A DNA stretch of 64,000 nt, taken from NCBI RefSeq assembly GCF_016617715.1, contig NZ_CP067225.1, forward strand, positions 2,170,001-2,234,000, written 5' to 3'. A program made the translations under genes and the position numbers. Under the pieces are notes generated by a model, which had not been told where the DNA came from, did not search any database, and saw nothing but the letters and a program-made list of their open reading frames with translations. Shown here in pieces: positions 14,513-23,047 of this stretch. How positions within the stretch are numbered: position 1 is the stretch's first letter; every line of letters begins with the position of its first letter. The DNA is from Paracoccus sp. MC1862 (GTDB lineage: Bacteria; Pseudomonadota; Alphaproteobacteria; Rhodobacterales; Rhodobacteraceae).

Positions 14513-16362
14513 TCGGCGGCCTGCGCCTCCTCGGGCTCGGTCCCCAGGAAGCCGCCCGACTGGCGGTTCCAGTAGCGGGCATAAAGGCCGCCCCTCGCCA
14601 GCAGTTCGGCGTGTCGCCCCTGCTCGACGATGCGGCCATCGTCCATGACCACGATCCGGTCCATCTCGGCGATGGTGGACAGGCGGTGCGCGATGGCCAG
14701 CACGGTCTTGCCCTGCATGATCCGGTGCAGCGATTCCTGCACCTGCGCCTCGACCTCGCTGTCAAGTGCGCTGGTGGCCTCGTCCAGCACCAGGATCGGT
14801 GCGTCCTTGACGAAGGCGCGGGCCAGCGCGATCCGCTGCCGCTGCCCGCCCGAGAGCTTCACCCCCCGCTCGCCCAGATGCGCGTCATAGCCCTTGCGGC
14901 CTGCAGAATCCTGCAGGCCCAGGATGAAGTCATGCGCCTCGGCGGCCCTGGCGGCGGCGACCATCTCCTCCTCCGAGGCGCCCGGTCGGCCATAAAGGAT
15001 GTTGTCGCGCGCCGAGCGGTTGAACAGCGCCGTATCCTGAGTGACCATGCCGATGTTCTGGCGCAGGGACTGCTGGGTGACGCGGCGCACGTCCTGGCCG
15101 TCCACCAGGACCGCACCCTTCTCGACGTCGTAAAGCCGCAACAGCAGCGAAACCAGCGTGGACTTGCCCGCGCCCGAGGCCCCGACGATGCCGATCCGCT
15201 CGCCCGGCGCGATCCGCAGCGACAGATCCCCGATGCCCCCTTCCTCGCGGCCATAGGCGAAGCTGATCCCGTCGAAGACGACCTCCCCGCGCAGCCGGCC
15301 CAGGTCCACCGCGTCGGGCGCATCGACCAGGCTGTGCGGCGGCGACAGCGTCTGCATCCCGTCCTCGACCTCGCCGATGGATCCCCAGATGCCCATCAGC
15401 GCCATGCTGACCCAGCCGGTCATCTGCGCCAGCCGCATGGCGATGGCGCCGGATGCCGCCACGTCGCCGGGCGTGGCCTGCCCCTGTTGCCACATCATGA
15501 CGGCTCCGCCGACCAGCACCACCGGCAGGATGCCTGACACGATGGTCAACGACAGCCGGAACCAGGTGTTCAGCCGGCCGAAGTCGATGGCGCGGTCGCG
15601 AAAGGTCTCCATCGCGCCAAGGGCCGCTTGGTCCTCGTATTCGGCGCTGGCGAACAGCTTGACGGTCTTGATGTTGGTGATCGTATCGACGACCTGCCCG
15701 GTGATCATGGCCCGCGCGCTGGCGCGTCCCTTGGACTGCGCCCGCACGCGCGGCAGGAAAAAGCGGATCAGCGCCAGATAGACCCCGAGCCAGACGACCA
15801 GCGCAAGCGCGGCCCAGGCGTCGATCGTCACCAGGAAGATGGCCGAGCCCAGCACCGCCGACAGGGCGAAGGTGCCGGTGTTGACCATCTCACTGGCCAC
15901 ATCGGTGACGGCCCGGGCGGTCTGCATCTGCTTCTGCGCGATGCGGCCGGCGAAGTCGTTGTCGAAGAAGGTGACGGCATGGCCCATCGTCCAGCGGTGC
16001 AGGCGCGACAGCACCAGCGGCAGGATGTTCGGGCCGATGATGACGTTCGACGACGCCGCCGACAGGCCCATGATGGCAGGCCGCAGGACCAGGAAGAACC
16101 CGGCGAAAGCGGCGATCAGCCAGCCGTGATCGACCAGCGTCCGCCCCCCCGACTGCGCCACCGCATCCACGACCAGTCCCAGCAGCGTGGCCGAGGCGAC
16201 CTCGGCCGCGCCCGACAGAGCCGAGGCGAAGGCCGCGACCCCCAAGCCCCCCCAGGCGCCCGACAGCGCCCAGCGGAAGAAGGCCAGCAGTGTGCGCGGC
16301 GGCGGCCCGTCGGCCGGCCGGAATGCGTCGATCAGCCGCTCGAAGGTCTGGTGCAGCATCAT
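14509..16362 (-). CDS. ABC transporter, fused permease and ATPase (MsbA/multidrug type)
   Basis: A 617-residue half-transporter that should dimerise in the inner membrane. The N-terminal domain (about residues 20-330) has six hydrophobic segments; the C-terminal ATPase has Walker A GASGAGKST, Q-loop, signature LSGGQRQRIALARA, Walker B ILVLDEATS and the H-loop IAHRLST. The substrate is unknown; lipid or drug export is typical of the family. The start is one of two adjacent Mets at 16362/16359 that overlap the cca stop; the longer open frame runs into cca and is rejected. Confidence 0.9.
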   Translation of the reverse strand: MMLHQTFERLIDAFRPADGPPPRTLLAFFRWALSGAWGGLGVAAFASALSGAAEVASATLLGLVVDAVAQSGGRTLVDHGWLIAAFAGFFLVLRPAIMGLSAASSNVIIGPNILPLVLSRLHRWTMGHAVTFFDNDFAGRIAQKQMQTARAVTDVASEMVNTGTFALSAVLGSAIFLVTIDAWAALALVVWLGVYLALIRFFLPRVRAQSKGRASARAMITGQVVDTITNIKTVKLFASAEYEDQAALGAMETFRDRAIDFGRLNTWFRLSLTIVSGILPVVLVGGAVMMWQQGQATPGDVAASGAIAMRLAQMTGWVSMALMGIWGSIGEVEDGMQTLSPPHSLVDAPDAVDLGRLRGEVVFDGISFAYGREEGGIGDLSLRIAPGERIGIVGASGAGKSTLVSLLLRLYDVEKGAVLVDGQDVRRVTQQSLRQNIGMVTQDTALFNRSARDNILYGRPGASEEEMVAAARAAEAHDFILGLQDSAGRKGYDAHLGERGVKLSGGQRQRIALARAFVKDAPILVLDEATSALDSEVEAQVQESLHRIMQGKTVLAIAHRLSTIAEMDRIVVMDDGRIVEQGRHAELLARGGLYARYWNRQSGGFLGTEPEEAQAAE

Positions 16363-17540
16363 GGGCCTTCTCCTGCCAGAAGCGCGATGTCCACCAGCGC
16401 GGGCGCAGGCATCAGGAAACCACCCTCGATCCATGCGGCCTCGGCCGCGCGCAGCCCGCGTCCCAGCGCCGGCCCCGACAGCCGATCCGACAGGTCGGCG
16501 GCGGAAATCGGCAGCACCTGCCCCGCGGCGAAGGCGATCTGCTCGCGCCAGTCCTGGCGCAATTCCTCGTTCCGCGAAGCCCGCAGCACCGCCAACTGCT
16601 CCGCACGCCCGGCCCCCAGCCGATAGGCCGCCTCGGCCAGCGGCAGATCAGAGCGCAACTCCTCCTGCACCCTTGCCTCAGCGCGTGAAAGACGCAGCGC
16701 ATCCACCGCGTCAGCCGCTGCAAGAGCCGCAAGCCGCAGCTCCCAGTCCTTCTTTCTGGTTGAAATACCCTCGGGGGTGCGGGGGCAGACAGTCCCCGCT
16801 TCGACGGCGATCATTGCAGCAAGCCCCTCGGACCCTGCGCCCGGCAGGACCTGCGCAAGAACACCGGCCTGCTCCATCAGCCGCACGGCCTCCAGCGGAT
16901 CGGCAGCGGACAGGAGCTTCCGCATCTCGGCCCCGATCCGCTCGCGCGAAATGCGGGCAAGCCCGCCGGCATGGCGCGCGCAGGCCGCCAGCGCCTCGGG
17001 GTCCGCCGCACCGGGGCGACCGTAACGGGCATGGAAGCGGAAGAAGCGCAGGATGCGAAGATAATCCTCGGTGATGCGCTCGTCCGGGTCGCCCACGAAG
17101 CGGACGCGCCGGGCAGCAAGGTCGGGCAGTCCGCCGACAGGGTCCAGCACCTCGCCCGAAGCCTCGGCGTAAAGCGCGTTCATGGTGAAATCGCGCCGCG
17201 CCGCGTCCTCCTCGATCCGGTCCGAGAAGGCGACGATCGCGCGCCGTCCGTCCGTTTCCACGTCGCGGCGGAAGGTCGTGACCTCGAAGCCGCGCCCGTC
17301 GGCGACCACGGTGATCGTGCCATGCTCGATCCCCGTGGGCACGGGTTTCAGCCCCGCGGCCCTCGCCAAGTCCATCACCCTTTCAGGTCGCGCATCGGTG
17401 GCGATGTCGATGTCGTCCACCGGCTCGTCCAGCAGCGCGTTGCGGACCGCGCCGCCGACAACCAGCGCCCGGTGCGGGGCCAGCGCCGCCAGCACGCGCC
17501 GCAGCGAGGGGTCCGCCGTGATCGCCTCGGGCAGCCTCAT
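16359..17540 (-). CDS. cca: CCA tRNA nucleotidyltransferase / poly(A) polymerase family
   Basis: A 393-residue enzyme that adds or repairs the CCA tail of tRNAs. The head domain has the nucleotidyltransferase signature VVGGAVRNALL and the metal Asp pair in VDDIDIAT, then RRDFTMNAL and DPVGG. The neck contains ITEDYLRILRFFRFHARYG. Around residues 251-264 the protein contains CPRTPEGISTRKKD, which is translated from a sequence resembling an intergenic repeat of this genome (16748-16799). The start at 17540 overlaps the stop of the upstream NUDIX gene (ATGA). The frame stays open through the repeat, so the enzyme is probably functional. Confidence 0.93.
   Translation of the reverse strand: MRLPEAITADPSLRRVLAALAPHRALVVGGAVRNALLDEPVDDIDIATDARPERVMDLARAAGLKPVPTGIEHGTITVVADGRGFEVTTFRRDVETDGRRAIVAFSDRIEEDAARRDFTMNALYAEASGEVLDPVGGLPDLAARRVRFVGDPDERITEDYLRILRFFRFHARYGRPGAADPEALAACARHAGGLARISRERIGAEMRKLLSAADPLEAVRLMEQAGVLAQVLPGAGSEGLAAMIAVEAGTVCPRTPEGISTRKKDWELRLAALAAADAVDALRLSRAEARVQEELRSDLPLAEAAYRLGAGRAEQLAVLRASRNEELRQDWREQIAFAAGQVLPISAADLSDRLSGPALGRGLRAAEAAWIEGGFLMPAPALVDIALLAGEGP
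16748..16799. repeat. Intergenic-type repeat embedded in the cca coding region
   Basis: CCTTCTTTCTGG, then GAAATACCCT, then a GC hairpin (GCGGGG at 16779-16784 with CCCCGC at 16794-16799). The same order, a TTCTT-rich word, an AAATA(T/C)CCT word and a G-rich hairpin, occurs in spacers at 30577-30638 and partly at 27525-27552. Here it is read through in frame as part of Cca. Confidence 0.6.
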
Positions 17541-18127
17541 GCGGAGAGCCTTTTCGCCAGCGCCAGCAGCACCCGCGCCGTTGCGCCCCAGATGTAATAG
17601 GGACCGCAGGGCGCGACGTGATAGGACCGCCAGCCGCCACGCCAAAGCCGCCGCTCCAGCCGGTAGTTCGTCGGATCGGCGATGTGGGCGAAGGGGACGG
17701 TAAAGGCCTCCTCGACCTCGCCTGCCTCGGGCACCGGGGTAAAAGGCCCCCGGATCATTGCCAGAACGGGCGTCATGGCAAAGCCGGTGACGGTGCGATG
17801 TGGCGGCAGCACCCCCAGCACCTCCACCTGCGCGGGGTCCAGCCCCACCTCCTCGCGCGCCTCGCGCAACGCGGCGGCGATCTCATCCGCGTCGCCCGGA
17901 TCGACCTTGCCGCCCGGCAGGGCGATCTGGCCGGGATGGTGGCGCAGCCCGCTCGCCCGCTTGGTCAGCAGCAGGCGTCCGTCCTCGTGGAAGGCGGCCA
18001 GCACGCCCGCAGGCCGCGCCTCAAGCCCCGGCGGGACAGAGCCGTTCTGGTCGAAGTCCGAGGTCGCCCCGGCGGGCACATCGAGCGCCCGCTTGAGTCT
18101 TTCACGCACCTCGGCCGCCTGCAGCAT
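17537..18127 (-). CDS. NUDIX hydrolase, CoA pyrophosphatase type
   Basis: A 196-residue protein with the Nudix box GGKVDPGDADEIAAALREAR and EEVGL following, in the order G-x5-E-x7-REUXEE-x2-U as far as can be checked. The preceding stretch (LLTKRASGLRHHPGQIALPGG) is typical of the NudL/YeaB group that hydrolyses CoA and its derivatives to phosphopantetheine and 3',5'-ADP. It lies in an operon with hslO upstream (1-nt overlap) and cca downstream (4-nt overlap). Confidence 0.88.
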   Translation of the reverse strand: MLQAAEVRERLKRALDVPAGATSDFDQNGSVPPGLEARPAGVLAAFHEDGRLLLTKRASGLRHHPGQIALPGGKVDPGDADEIAAALREAREEVGLDPAQVEVLGVLPPHRTVTGFAMTPVLAMIRGPFTPVPEAGEVEEAFTVPFAHIADPTNYRLERRLWRGGWRSYHVAPCGPYYIWGATARVLLALAKRLSA

Positions 18128-19152
18128 CAGCGGCCTTCCTCCGACGCCTCGGCGGGCAGGACATTGCCCTCGGCGTCCACCGTGGCCTCGAAGCCCAGCG
18201 AGGCGGGGTCGAATTCGTAATGCGCGCCGCAGAACTGGCAGTCGGCGGTGACGGTGCCCTCGTCCGTCGTCATGTGGCGGATGTCCTTGGCCGAATAGAT
18301 CGACAGCGTCCCCCGCACCCGGTCGGCCGAGCAGGAACAGCCGAACTCGACCCGCTGGGGGTCGAAGACGCGCGGCGTTTCCTCGTGGAACAGGCGCACC
18401 AACAGGTCCGTGGGCGCGACGGACGGCCCGATCAACTCGATCGGTTCCACCGTGGACAAAAGGTGGTTGGCGCGGTTCCAGTCCTCGGATTCTACGCCCT
18501 GCAGGATGTCGGCGGCCTCGATCAGCCCATGCTCGCCCGAGCCGCCCTTGCCCGCGTCCATCGGCTGCGCCGGCAGGGTCTGCAGCATGACCCCGCCCGC
18601 GCGCCAGCGTTCCGCATCCCCCGCCATCCGGCTTTTCCCGTAGGACAGGGTGAAGCTGGACGGAATCTGCTCGGACTGGGCGAAATAGGTCCCTGCGCAG
18701 GACGAGAGCGACCCGCCCGACAGCGGCGTGATCCCCTGATAGGGCAGGTTGCCCGCCCCCTGGTCGATCAGGATGGCGAAATAGCCCTCTCCGATCTGCT
18801 CGAAGGCGGGGCGGTCGTCCAGCCGCTCCGCGTCGAAGCTGGCCCAGGCGCGGATGCGCGCGGGACCGCCATCGGACGACGGCGCGTAGTAGTCGGCGGC
18901 GATGGTGCGGACGGCGCCGTTGCCGCGCACCTGGATCGACAGCTTCCAGCGCAGCTTGATGGTCGGCCCGATCAGCGCGGCCAGCAGCGCAACCTCGGCC
19001 ACCAGCGCCGCGACCGGCGCAGGGTAATTGTGGCGCGACAGGATATGTTCCAGCACACCGTCCAGACGGGCCACGCGGCCACGCACGCCGGAGCGGTCAA
19101 GCTGGAAGGGCAGAACGGTATCGTCCCAGGCGATCTGGTTGATGGTGGTCAT
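18127..19152 (-). CDS. hslO: Hsp33 redox-regulated chaperone
   Basis: A 341-residue cytosolic holdase that is switched on when its zinc centre is oxidised. The zinc ligands are visible near the C-terminus as FGCSCS (CxC) and CQFCGAHYEF (CxxC). The substrate-binding core contains GYFAILIDQGAGNLPYQG. The start at 19152 has GAAAGG upstream. Length is at the upper end for the family because of the acidic tail. The grouping with NUDIX and cca genes is probably positional only. Confidence 0.94.
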   Translation of the reverse strand: MTTINQIAWDDTVLPFQLDRSGVRGRVARLDGVLEHILSRHNYPAPVAALVAEVALLAALIGPTIKLRWKLSIQVRGNGAVRTIAADYYAPSSDGGPARIRAWASFDAERLDDRPAFEQIGEGYFAILIDQGAGNLPYQGITPLSGGSLSSCAGTYFAQSEQIPSSFTLSYGKSRMAGDAERWRAGGVMLQTLPAQPMDAGKGGSGEHGLIEAADILQGVESEDWNRANHLLSTVEPIELIGPSVAPTDLLVRLFHEETPRVFDPQRVEFGCSCSADRVRGTLSIYSAKDIRHMTTDEGTVTADCQFCGAHYEFDPASLGFEATVDAEGNVLPAEASEEGR

Positions 19153-19235
19153 GGTGGCCTTTCGGAAATCTGCGCGCCAAAGGTGCGGCGCGGCGTTGCT
19201 TGCCGATATAGGCAGGCCCGCGCCGCAACCCAAGG

Positions 19236-20294
19236 TCAGGCCCAGCCGGCCATGTTCTCGGCGATCACCTCGGTCAGCACGGCGATATGGGCGTCGTCAT
19301 CGTTCAGGCAGGGGATGTAGGTAAAGCCCTTGCCGCCCGCGTGCTCGAAGGCCTCGCGGATCTCGCCGTTGATCTCCTCCAGCGTCTCGATGCAGTCGGC
19401 GCTGAAGGCCGGAGAGATCACCGCGATGTCGGCGATGCCGCGTTTAGCCAAGTCCGCCACATGCTCGACAGTATAGGGCCGCAGCCATTCCTCGGACCCG
19501 AAGACCGACTGGAAGGTGGTGTCGATGGAGTCCTCGGGCCAGCCGAGCCGCTCGCGCAGCAGGCGCGAGGTCTTCTGGCACTGGCAATGATAGGGGTCGC
19601 CTTCCAGCAGGTAGCGCTTCGGCATCCCGTGATACGAAGCCACCAGCTTCTGCGGGCGTCGGCCCTGAAGCGTGCGCTCGACCGACTGCGCGAGTGCGTC
19701 GATATAGTCGGGACGGTCGAAATAGGGCGGGCAGATGCGAGCCGAGGGCTGCCATTTCTGCGTCATCAGCGCGCGGAAGAACTGGTCGTTCGCCGAGGCC
19801 CAAGTCGAGCCCGCATATTGCGGATACATCGGCAGGAAGACGATGCGGTCGCAGCCCGCACTGACCATCCCGTCCACCACCGACCGGGTCGAGGGATTGC
19901 CGTAGCGCATGCAGAAATCGACGATCACGCGGTCGCCCCAGCGTTCGGCGCAGGTCTGGCGCAGCTTGGCCACCTTGGCCTTGGTGATCGTCAGCAGCGG
20001 ACTTTCGTTGGCCTCGTTGTTCCAGATGGACCGGTAGTTCGCCCCCGAGGTGAAGGGCCGCTTGCTGAGGATGATCCCCTGCAGCAGCGGCTGCCATTTC
20101 CATTTCGGATAGTCGATCACCCGCTGGTCCGACAGGAACTCGCTGAGATAGCGGCGCATCGACCAGTAGTCGTGGCCGTCGGGGGTGCCAAGGTTGGCGA
20201 CGAGGATGCCGATCTTCGGCTGCGGCAAGGCGGGATGGTCTGCGGGGGCGTGGCGCGGCTGGCTCGGGTCCTGGGGGCGGGCGTGCTGGTTCAT
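19236..20294 (-). CDS. hemH: Ferrochelatase
   Basis: A 352-residue enzyme that inserts Fe(II) into protoporphyrin IX in the last step of haem synthesis. Family blocks: IGILVANLGTPD near the N-terminus, RYLSEFLSDQRVID, LVASYHGMPKRYL with the catalytic His, and the acidic metal-binding stretch near SADCIETLEEI. The N-terminal 25 residues are His/Pro-rich and poorly conserved, so an alternative start is possible. The start ATG at 20294 overlaps the stop of the BioC-like gene (ATGA). Confidence 0.95.
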   Translation of the reverse strand: MNQHARPQDPSQPRHAPADHPALPQPKIGILVANLGTPDGHDYWSMRRYLSEFLSDQRVIDYPKWKWQPLLQGIILSKRPFTSGANYRSIWNNEANESPLLTITKAKVAKLRQTCAERWGDRVIVDFCMRYGNPSTRSVVDGMVSAGCDRIVFLPMYPQYAGSTWASANDQFFRALMTQKWQPSARICPPYFDRPDYIDALAQSVERTLQGRRPQKLVASYHGMPKRYLLEGDPYHCQCQKTSRLLRERLGWPEDSIDTTFQSVFGSEEWLRPYTVEHVADLAKRGIADIAVISPAFSADCIETLEEINGEIREAFEHAGGKGFTYIPCLNDDDAHIAVLTEVIAENMAGWA

Positions 20295-21130
20295 GGGGTC
20301 CTCTGGCTCAGCGCCGCGGCAAGGCTGGTTCGGGCCGAGCCGGGGCGCAATGGTTTCGGCTGGTTGTCGGCAGGCGCCCATCCGGTCAGGAAGATCAGGT
20401 CCAGCCCCAGCCGGATGCGGCCGGGATCCTGCGGGTCGGGGGCGGTTTCGGCAAGGATCTGCGCCGCGCGCCGCAGGATCGTGCGGCGGGTCGGATGGCG
20501 CAGGCGGCGGTCGAGCGCGTTGGTTTCCCCCATCGCGCGCAGGTCGCGGGCAAGGTGGAGAAAGTCGCGGTAGCTGACGGCTTGCGTGATCTGGTCGGCC
20601 ACCGGCAGGGCCAGCCCCGCCCGCGTCACCAGTGCGCCGAGGTCGCGGATTTCGCCGAAAGGGGCGATGCGGGGGGAAAGGCCGCCGGTCACCTCGACCT
20701 CGGCCTGCGCCAAGGCGGCGCGCAGGGGGGCAAGCGTCCCAGCCCCCGGCAGCACGGCGATAAAAAGGCCATCTGGAACCAGCGCGCGGGCCGACTGGAT
20801 CAACTGGCCCACCGGATCGTCGGCCCAGTGCAGCGCCAGCGCGTGGATCACGAGATCATGCTGACCGGGCTGAAGCGCCAGCACCGGCTCGTCCCCCACG
20901 ACGCGGGCCGCAGGCATGGCGGCGGTCCAGAAAGCGGGATTTCCGGTCACCACGGCAGGTGCCGTAAACGTCCTGTTAATCTCTGACAGCCTATCCTCGA
21001 TCTCGTCACGGACCAGCGCATGCAGCCAGTCCTCGCGCCCGATGCGGGCCGCGCGGGCGCGGTTGCGCGAAAGCGCGGTGCGGTCGGTCAGGCGCGGCGG
21101 GCCGTCGAAGTCAGGGGGAGAAGCGGACAT
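20291..21130 (-). CDS. BioC/NDUFAF5-like methyltransferase-domain protein
   Basis: A 279-residue protein of the class I methyltransferase fold, similar in layout to alphaproteobacterial relatives of mitochondrial NDUFAF5: LTDRTALSRNRARA at the N-terminus, DLVIHALALHWADDPVGQL in the middle and LRHPTRRTILRRA near the end. The glycine-rich SAM motif is weak, so catalysis is uncertain. The annotated start (21130) overlaps head-to-head with the comF start (21129), and no clear ribosome site precedes it, so a leaderless message or a later start is possible. Confidence 0.7.
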   Translation of the reverse strand: MSASPPDFDGPPRLTDRTALSRNRARAARIGREDWLHALVRDEIEDRLSEINRTFTAPAVVTGNPAFWTAAMPAARVVGDEPVLALQPGQHDLVIHALALHWADDPVGQLIQSARALVPDGLFIAVLPGAGTLAPLRAALAQAEVEVTGGLSPRIAPFGEIRDLGALVTRAGLALPVADQITQAVSYRDFLHLARDLRAMGETNALDRRLRHPTRRTILRRAAQILAETAPDPQDPGRIRLGLDLIFLTGWAPADNQPKPLRPGSARTSLAAALSQRTP

Positions 21131-21905
21131 GGGACTGCAACTTAGGTCGTTCGGCTCGGTGATGAAAGCGGGGCGGGCGATTCTGTTCCCGCCGCAGTGC
21201 CTCGACTGCGGGGCGGGCGTGGCCGAGGACGGGGCGCTCTGCCCCGATTGCTGGCGCGAGGCCGAGTTCATCGGCGCCTGCCATTGCGAGCGCTGCGGCA
21301 TCCCCCTGCCCGGCGACGGCGGCGAGGAGGCGGGACTTGCCTGCGACGAATGCCTGTCCGTGGCCCGGCCATGGGACAGGGGCCGCGCGGCGGTGGTCTA
21401 TGCGGGCAGCGGGCGCAGGCTGGTGCTGGCCCTGAAGCATGGCGACCGGCCCGACCTGGCGCCCTCGCTGGGGCGGTGGCTGGCTGCGGCAGCGGGGCCT
21501 CTGCTGCGGCCGGACATGCTGGTGGTGCCGGTGCCGCTGCATCCGCGCCGGATGATGGCGCGAAAATACAACCAGTCGGCGCTGCTGGCGGCGGCGGTGG
21601 CGCGGGCGCACGGGCTGCGGCTTGAGGCTGCGGCGCTGCGCCGCACCCGGCACACGCCGATGCAGGACCACGGCTCGGTCGCCGACCGCTTCGCCAATGT
21701 CGAGGGCGCGGTTGAGGTGGCGGCGCGGGTCCGGCTGCGGCTGGAAGGCAGGCCGGTGCTGCTGATCGACGACGTGATGGCCTCGGGCGCGACGCTGGGG
21801 GCAGCCGCCTCGGCGCTTGCGGCGGCGGGCGCGGGGCCGGTGTCGGTCGCGGTGCTGGCACGGGCGGTCAAGGGCGGAAGCGCGTCGGCTTCGCAGGCAG
21901 CATGA
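21129..21905 (+). CDS. ComF family double-zinc-ribbon phosphoribosyltransferase-like protein
   Basis: A 258-residue protein. The N-terminal zinc ribbons show four CxxC pairs (CLDCG, CPDC, CERCG, CDEC) within the first 80 residues. The C-terminal PRTase fold carries the PRPP-binding motif VLLIDDVMASGAT near residue 215 and RKYNQSALLA earlier. ComF/GntX proteins act in DNA uptake in transforming bacteria; in others the role is unclear. AGGGGGAG at 21112-21119 supports the start at 21129, whose ATG overlaps the start codon of the opposite-strand gene. Confidence 0.87.
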   Translation: MGLQLRSFGSVMKAGRAILFPPQCLDCGAGVAEDGALCPDCWREAEFIGACHCERCGIPLPGDGGEEAGLACDECLSVARPWDRGRAAVVYAGSGRRLVLALKHGDRPDLAPSLGRWLAAAAGPLLRPDMLVVPVPLHPRRMMARKYNQSALLAAAVARAHGLRLEAAALRRTRHTPMQDHGSVADRFANVEGAVEVAARVRLRLEGRPVLLIDDVMASGATLGAAASALAAAGAGPVSVAVLARAVKGGSASASQAA

Positions 21906-22140
21906 TCGGGGCTGAGGGCCTGCTTCCACGCTGGCGCAGCCTCCCGCAAGGGTTCCATTTCCGGCGCCTGCAAGCCTGACAGTCACGACAAGGAATAGAG
22001 AAAGCCGCGATCACCCTGCAAGAAGAAACCCCGCCCGGTGCCCCCGCAGGCTGCCGATTCGCCCCGCAAGGTCACGGAAGTTCGCCTGAATCACCCTTTC
22101 GCCCCTTTTCATCCCGGTCCCGGATTTGCATCTTTCATCC

Positions 22141-22569
22141 ATGCTGCGGATCAACGACACCATCACCATCGCCGATTGGGAACTGTTCGAGCAGTTCACG
22201 CGCGCACAGGGACCCGGGGGACAGAACGTCAACAAGGTCTCGACCGCCGTCGAGCTTCGCTTCGAGGCCGAGCGCTCGCCTCACCTGCCCGCTCCCGTCA
22301 AGACGCGGCTGCGGCGGCTTGCGGGCCGGCGCTGGACCGGGGATGGCGCCATCCTTATCCAGGTGCAGGACACCCGCAGCCAGGCCCGCAACCGCGAAAT
22401 CGCGCGCGAACGGCTGGCCGACCTGATCCGCTCGGCCCTGGCCGCGCCCCGCCCCCGCATCGCCACCCGCCCGACGCTGGGCAGCCAGCGCCGCAGGCTT
22501 GCCGCCAAGGCCCAGCGGGGCACCATCAAGGCGCTGCGCGGCCCTGCAGGCACGGCGGAGGACGGATGA
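22141..22569 (+). CDS. arfB: Alternative ribosome-rescue factor ArfB / peptidyl-tRNA hydrolase
   Basis: A 142-residue class I release-factor-like protein that hydrolyses peptidyl-tRNA on stalled ribosomes. The GGQ motif sits in QGPGGQNVNKVSTAVELR near residue 26, and the basic C-terminal tail (RRRLAAKAQRGTIKALRG) that enters the mRNA channel is present. The start at 22141 is preferred because the family begins close to this Met; 22126 is possible. The stop overlaps the start of the next NUDIX gene (ATGA). The 235-bp gap before it holds no recognisable feature. Confidence 0.9.
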   Translation: MLRINDTITIADWELFEQFTRAQGPGGQNVNKVSTAVELRFEAERSPHLPAPVKTRLRRLAGRRWTGDGAILIQVQDTRSQARNREIARERLADLIRSALAAPRPRIATRPTLGSQRRRLAAKAQRGTIKALRGPAGTAEDG

Positions 22570-23039
22570 AGGACCTGCGCCGCAGGCTCGCCCGGTTTCT
22601 CGGCGCCCGCACGCCCCGGCTACAGGCCGGCGCGATCTGCCGCGATCCGGCGACGGGCAAGGTGCTGCTGATCACCAGCCGCGACACCGGCCGCTGGATC
22701 ATCCCCAAGGGATGGCCCATGCCCGGCCGCACCCTGGCGCAGGCCGCCCTGCAGGAGGCGTGGGAGGAAGCGGGCGTCCACGCCCATGCGGCCGAGGATC
22801 TGGGCATCTATCACTACGACAAGACGCATGACCGGGGTTTCGCCATCCCGGTCGAGGTCAGGGTGTTTCTTGTCCCCGTCGAGGCGCTGGCTGATTGCTG
22901 GCCCGAACAGCCGCAGCGCACCCGGCGCTGGTTCGCCCCTGAAAAGGCGGCCGGGCTGGTGTCCGAGGCCGAGCTTGCCGCCTTGCTGTCCACGCTTGCG
23001 CCCCGCCGCCCGGCCGCGCCCTTTTCCACGCGCGCCTGA
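22566..23039 (+). CDS. NUDIX hydrolase, diphosphoinositol-polyphosphate phosphohydrolase type
   Basis: A 157-residue protein with the Nudix box GWPMPGRTLAQAALQEAWEE followed by AGV. The preceding WIIPKGWP is typical of the group related to DIPP and Ap4A/Ap6A hydrolases. Its actual substrate is unknown. It is translationally coupled to arfB (4-nt overlap) and followed 8 bp later by the phosphate permease gene, so the three may be one operon. Confidence 0.85.
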   Translation: MKDLRRRLARFLGARTPRLQAGAICRDPATGKVLLITSRDTGRWIIPKGWPMPGRTLAQAALQEAWEEAGVHAHAAEDLGIYHYDKTHDRGFAIPVEVRVFLVPVEALADCWPEQPQRTRRWFAPEKAAGLVSEAELAALLSTLAPRRPAAPFSTRA

Positions 23040-23047
23040 GGGCGCGG

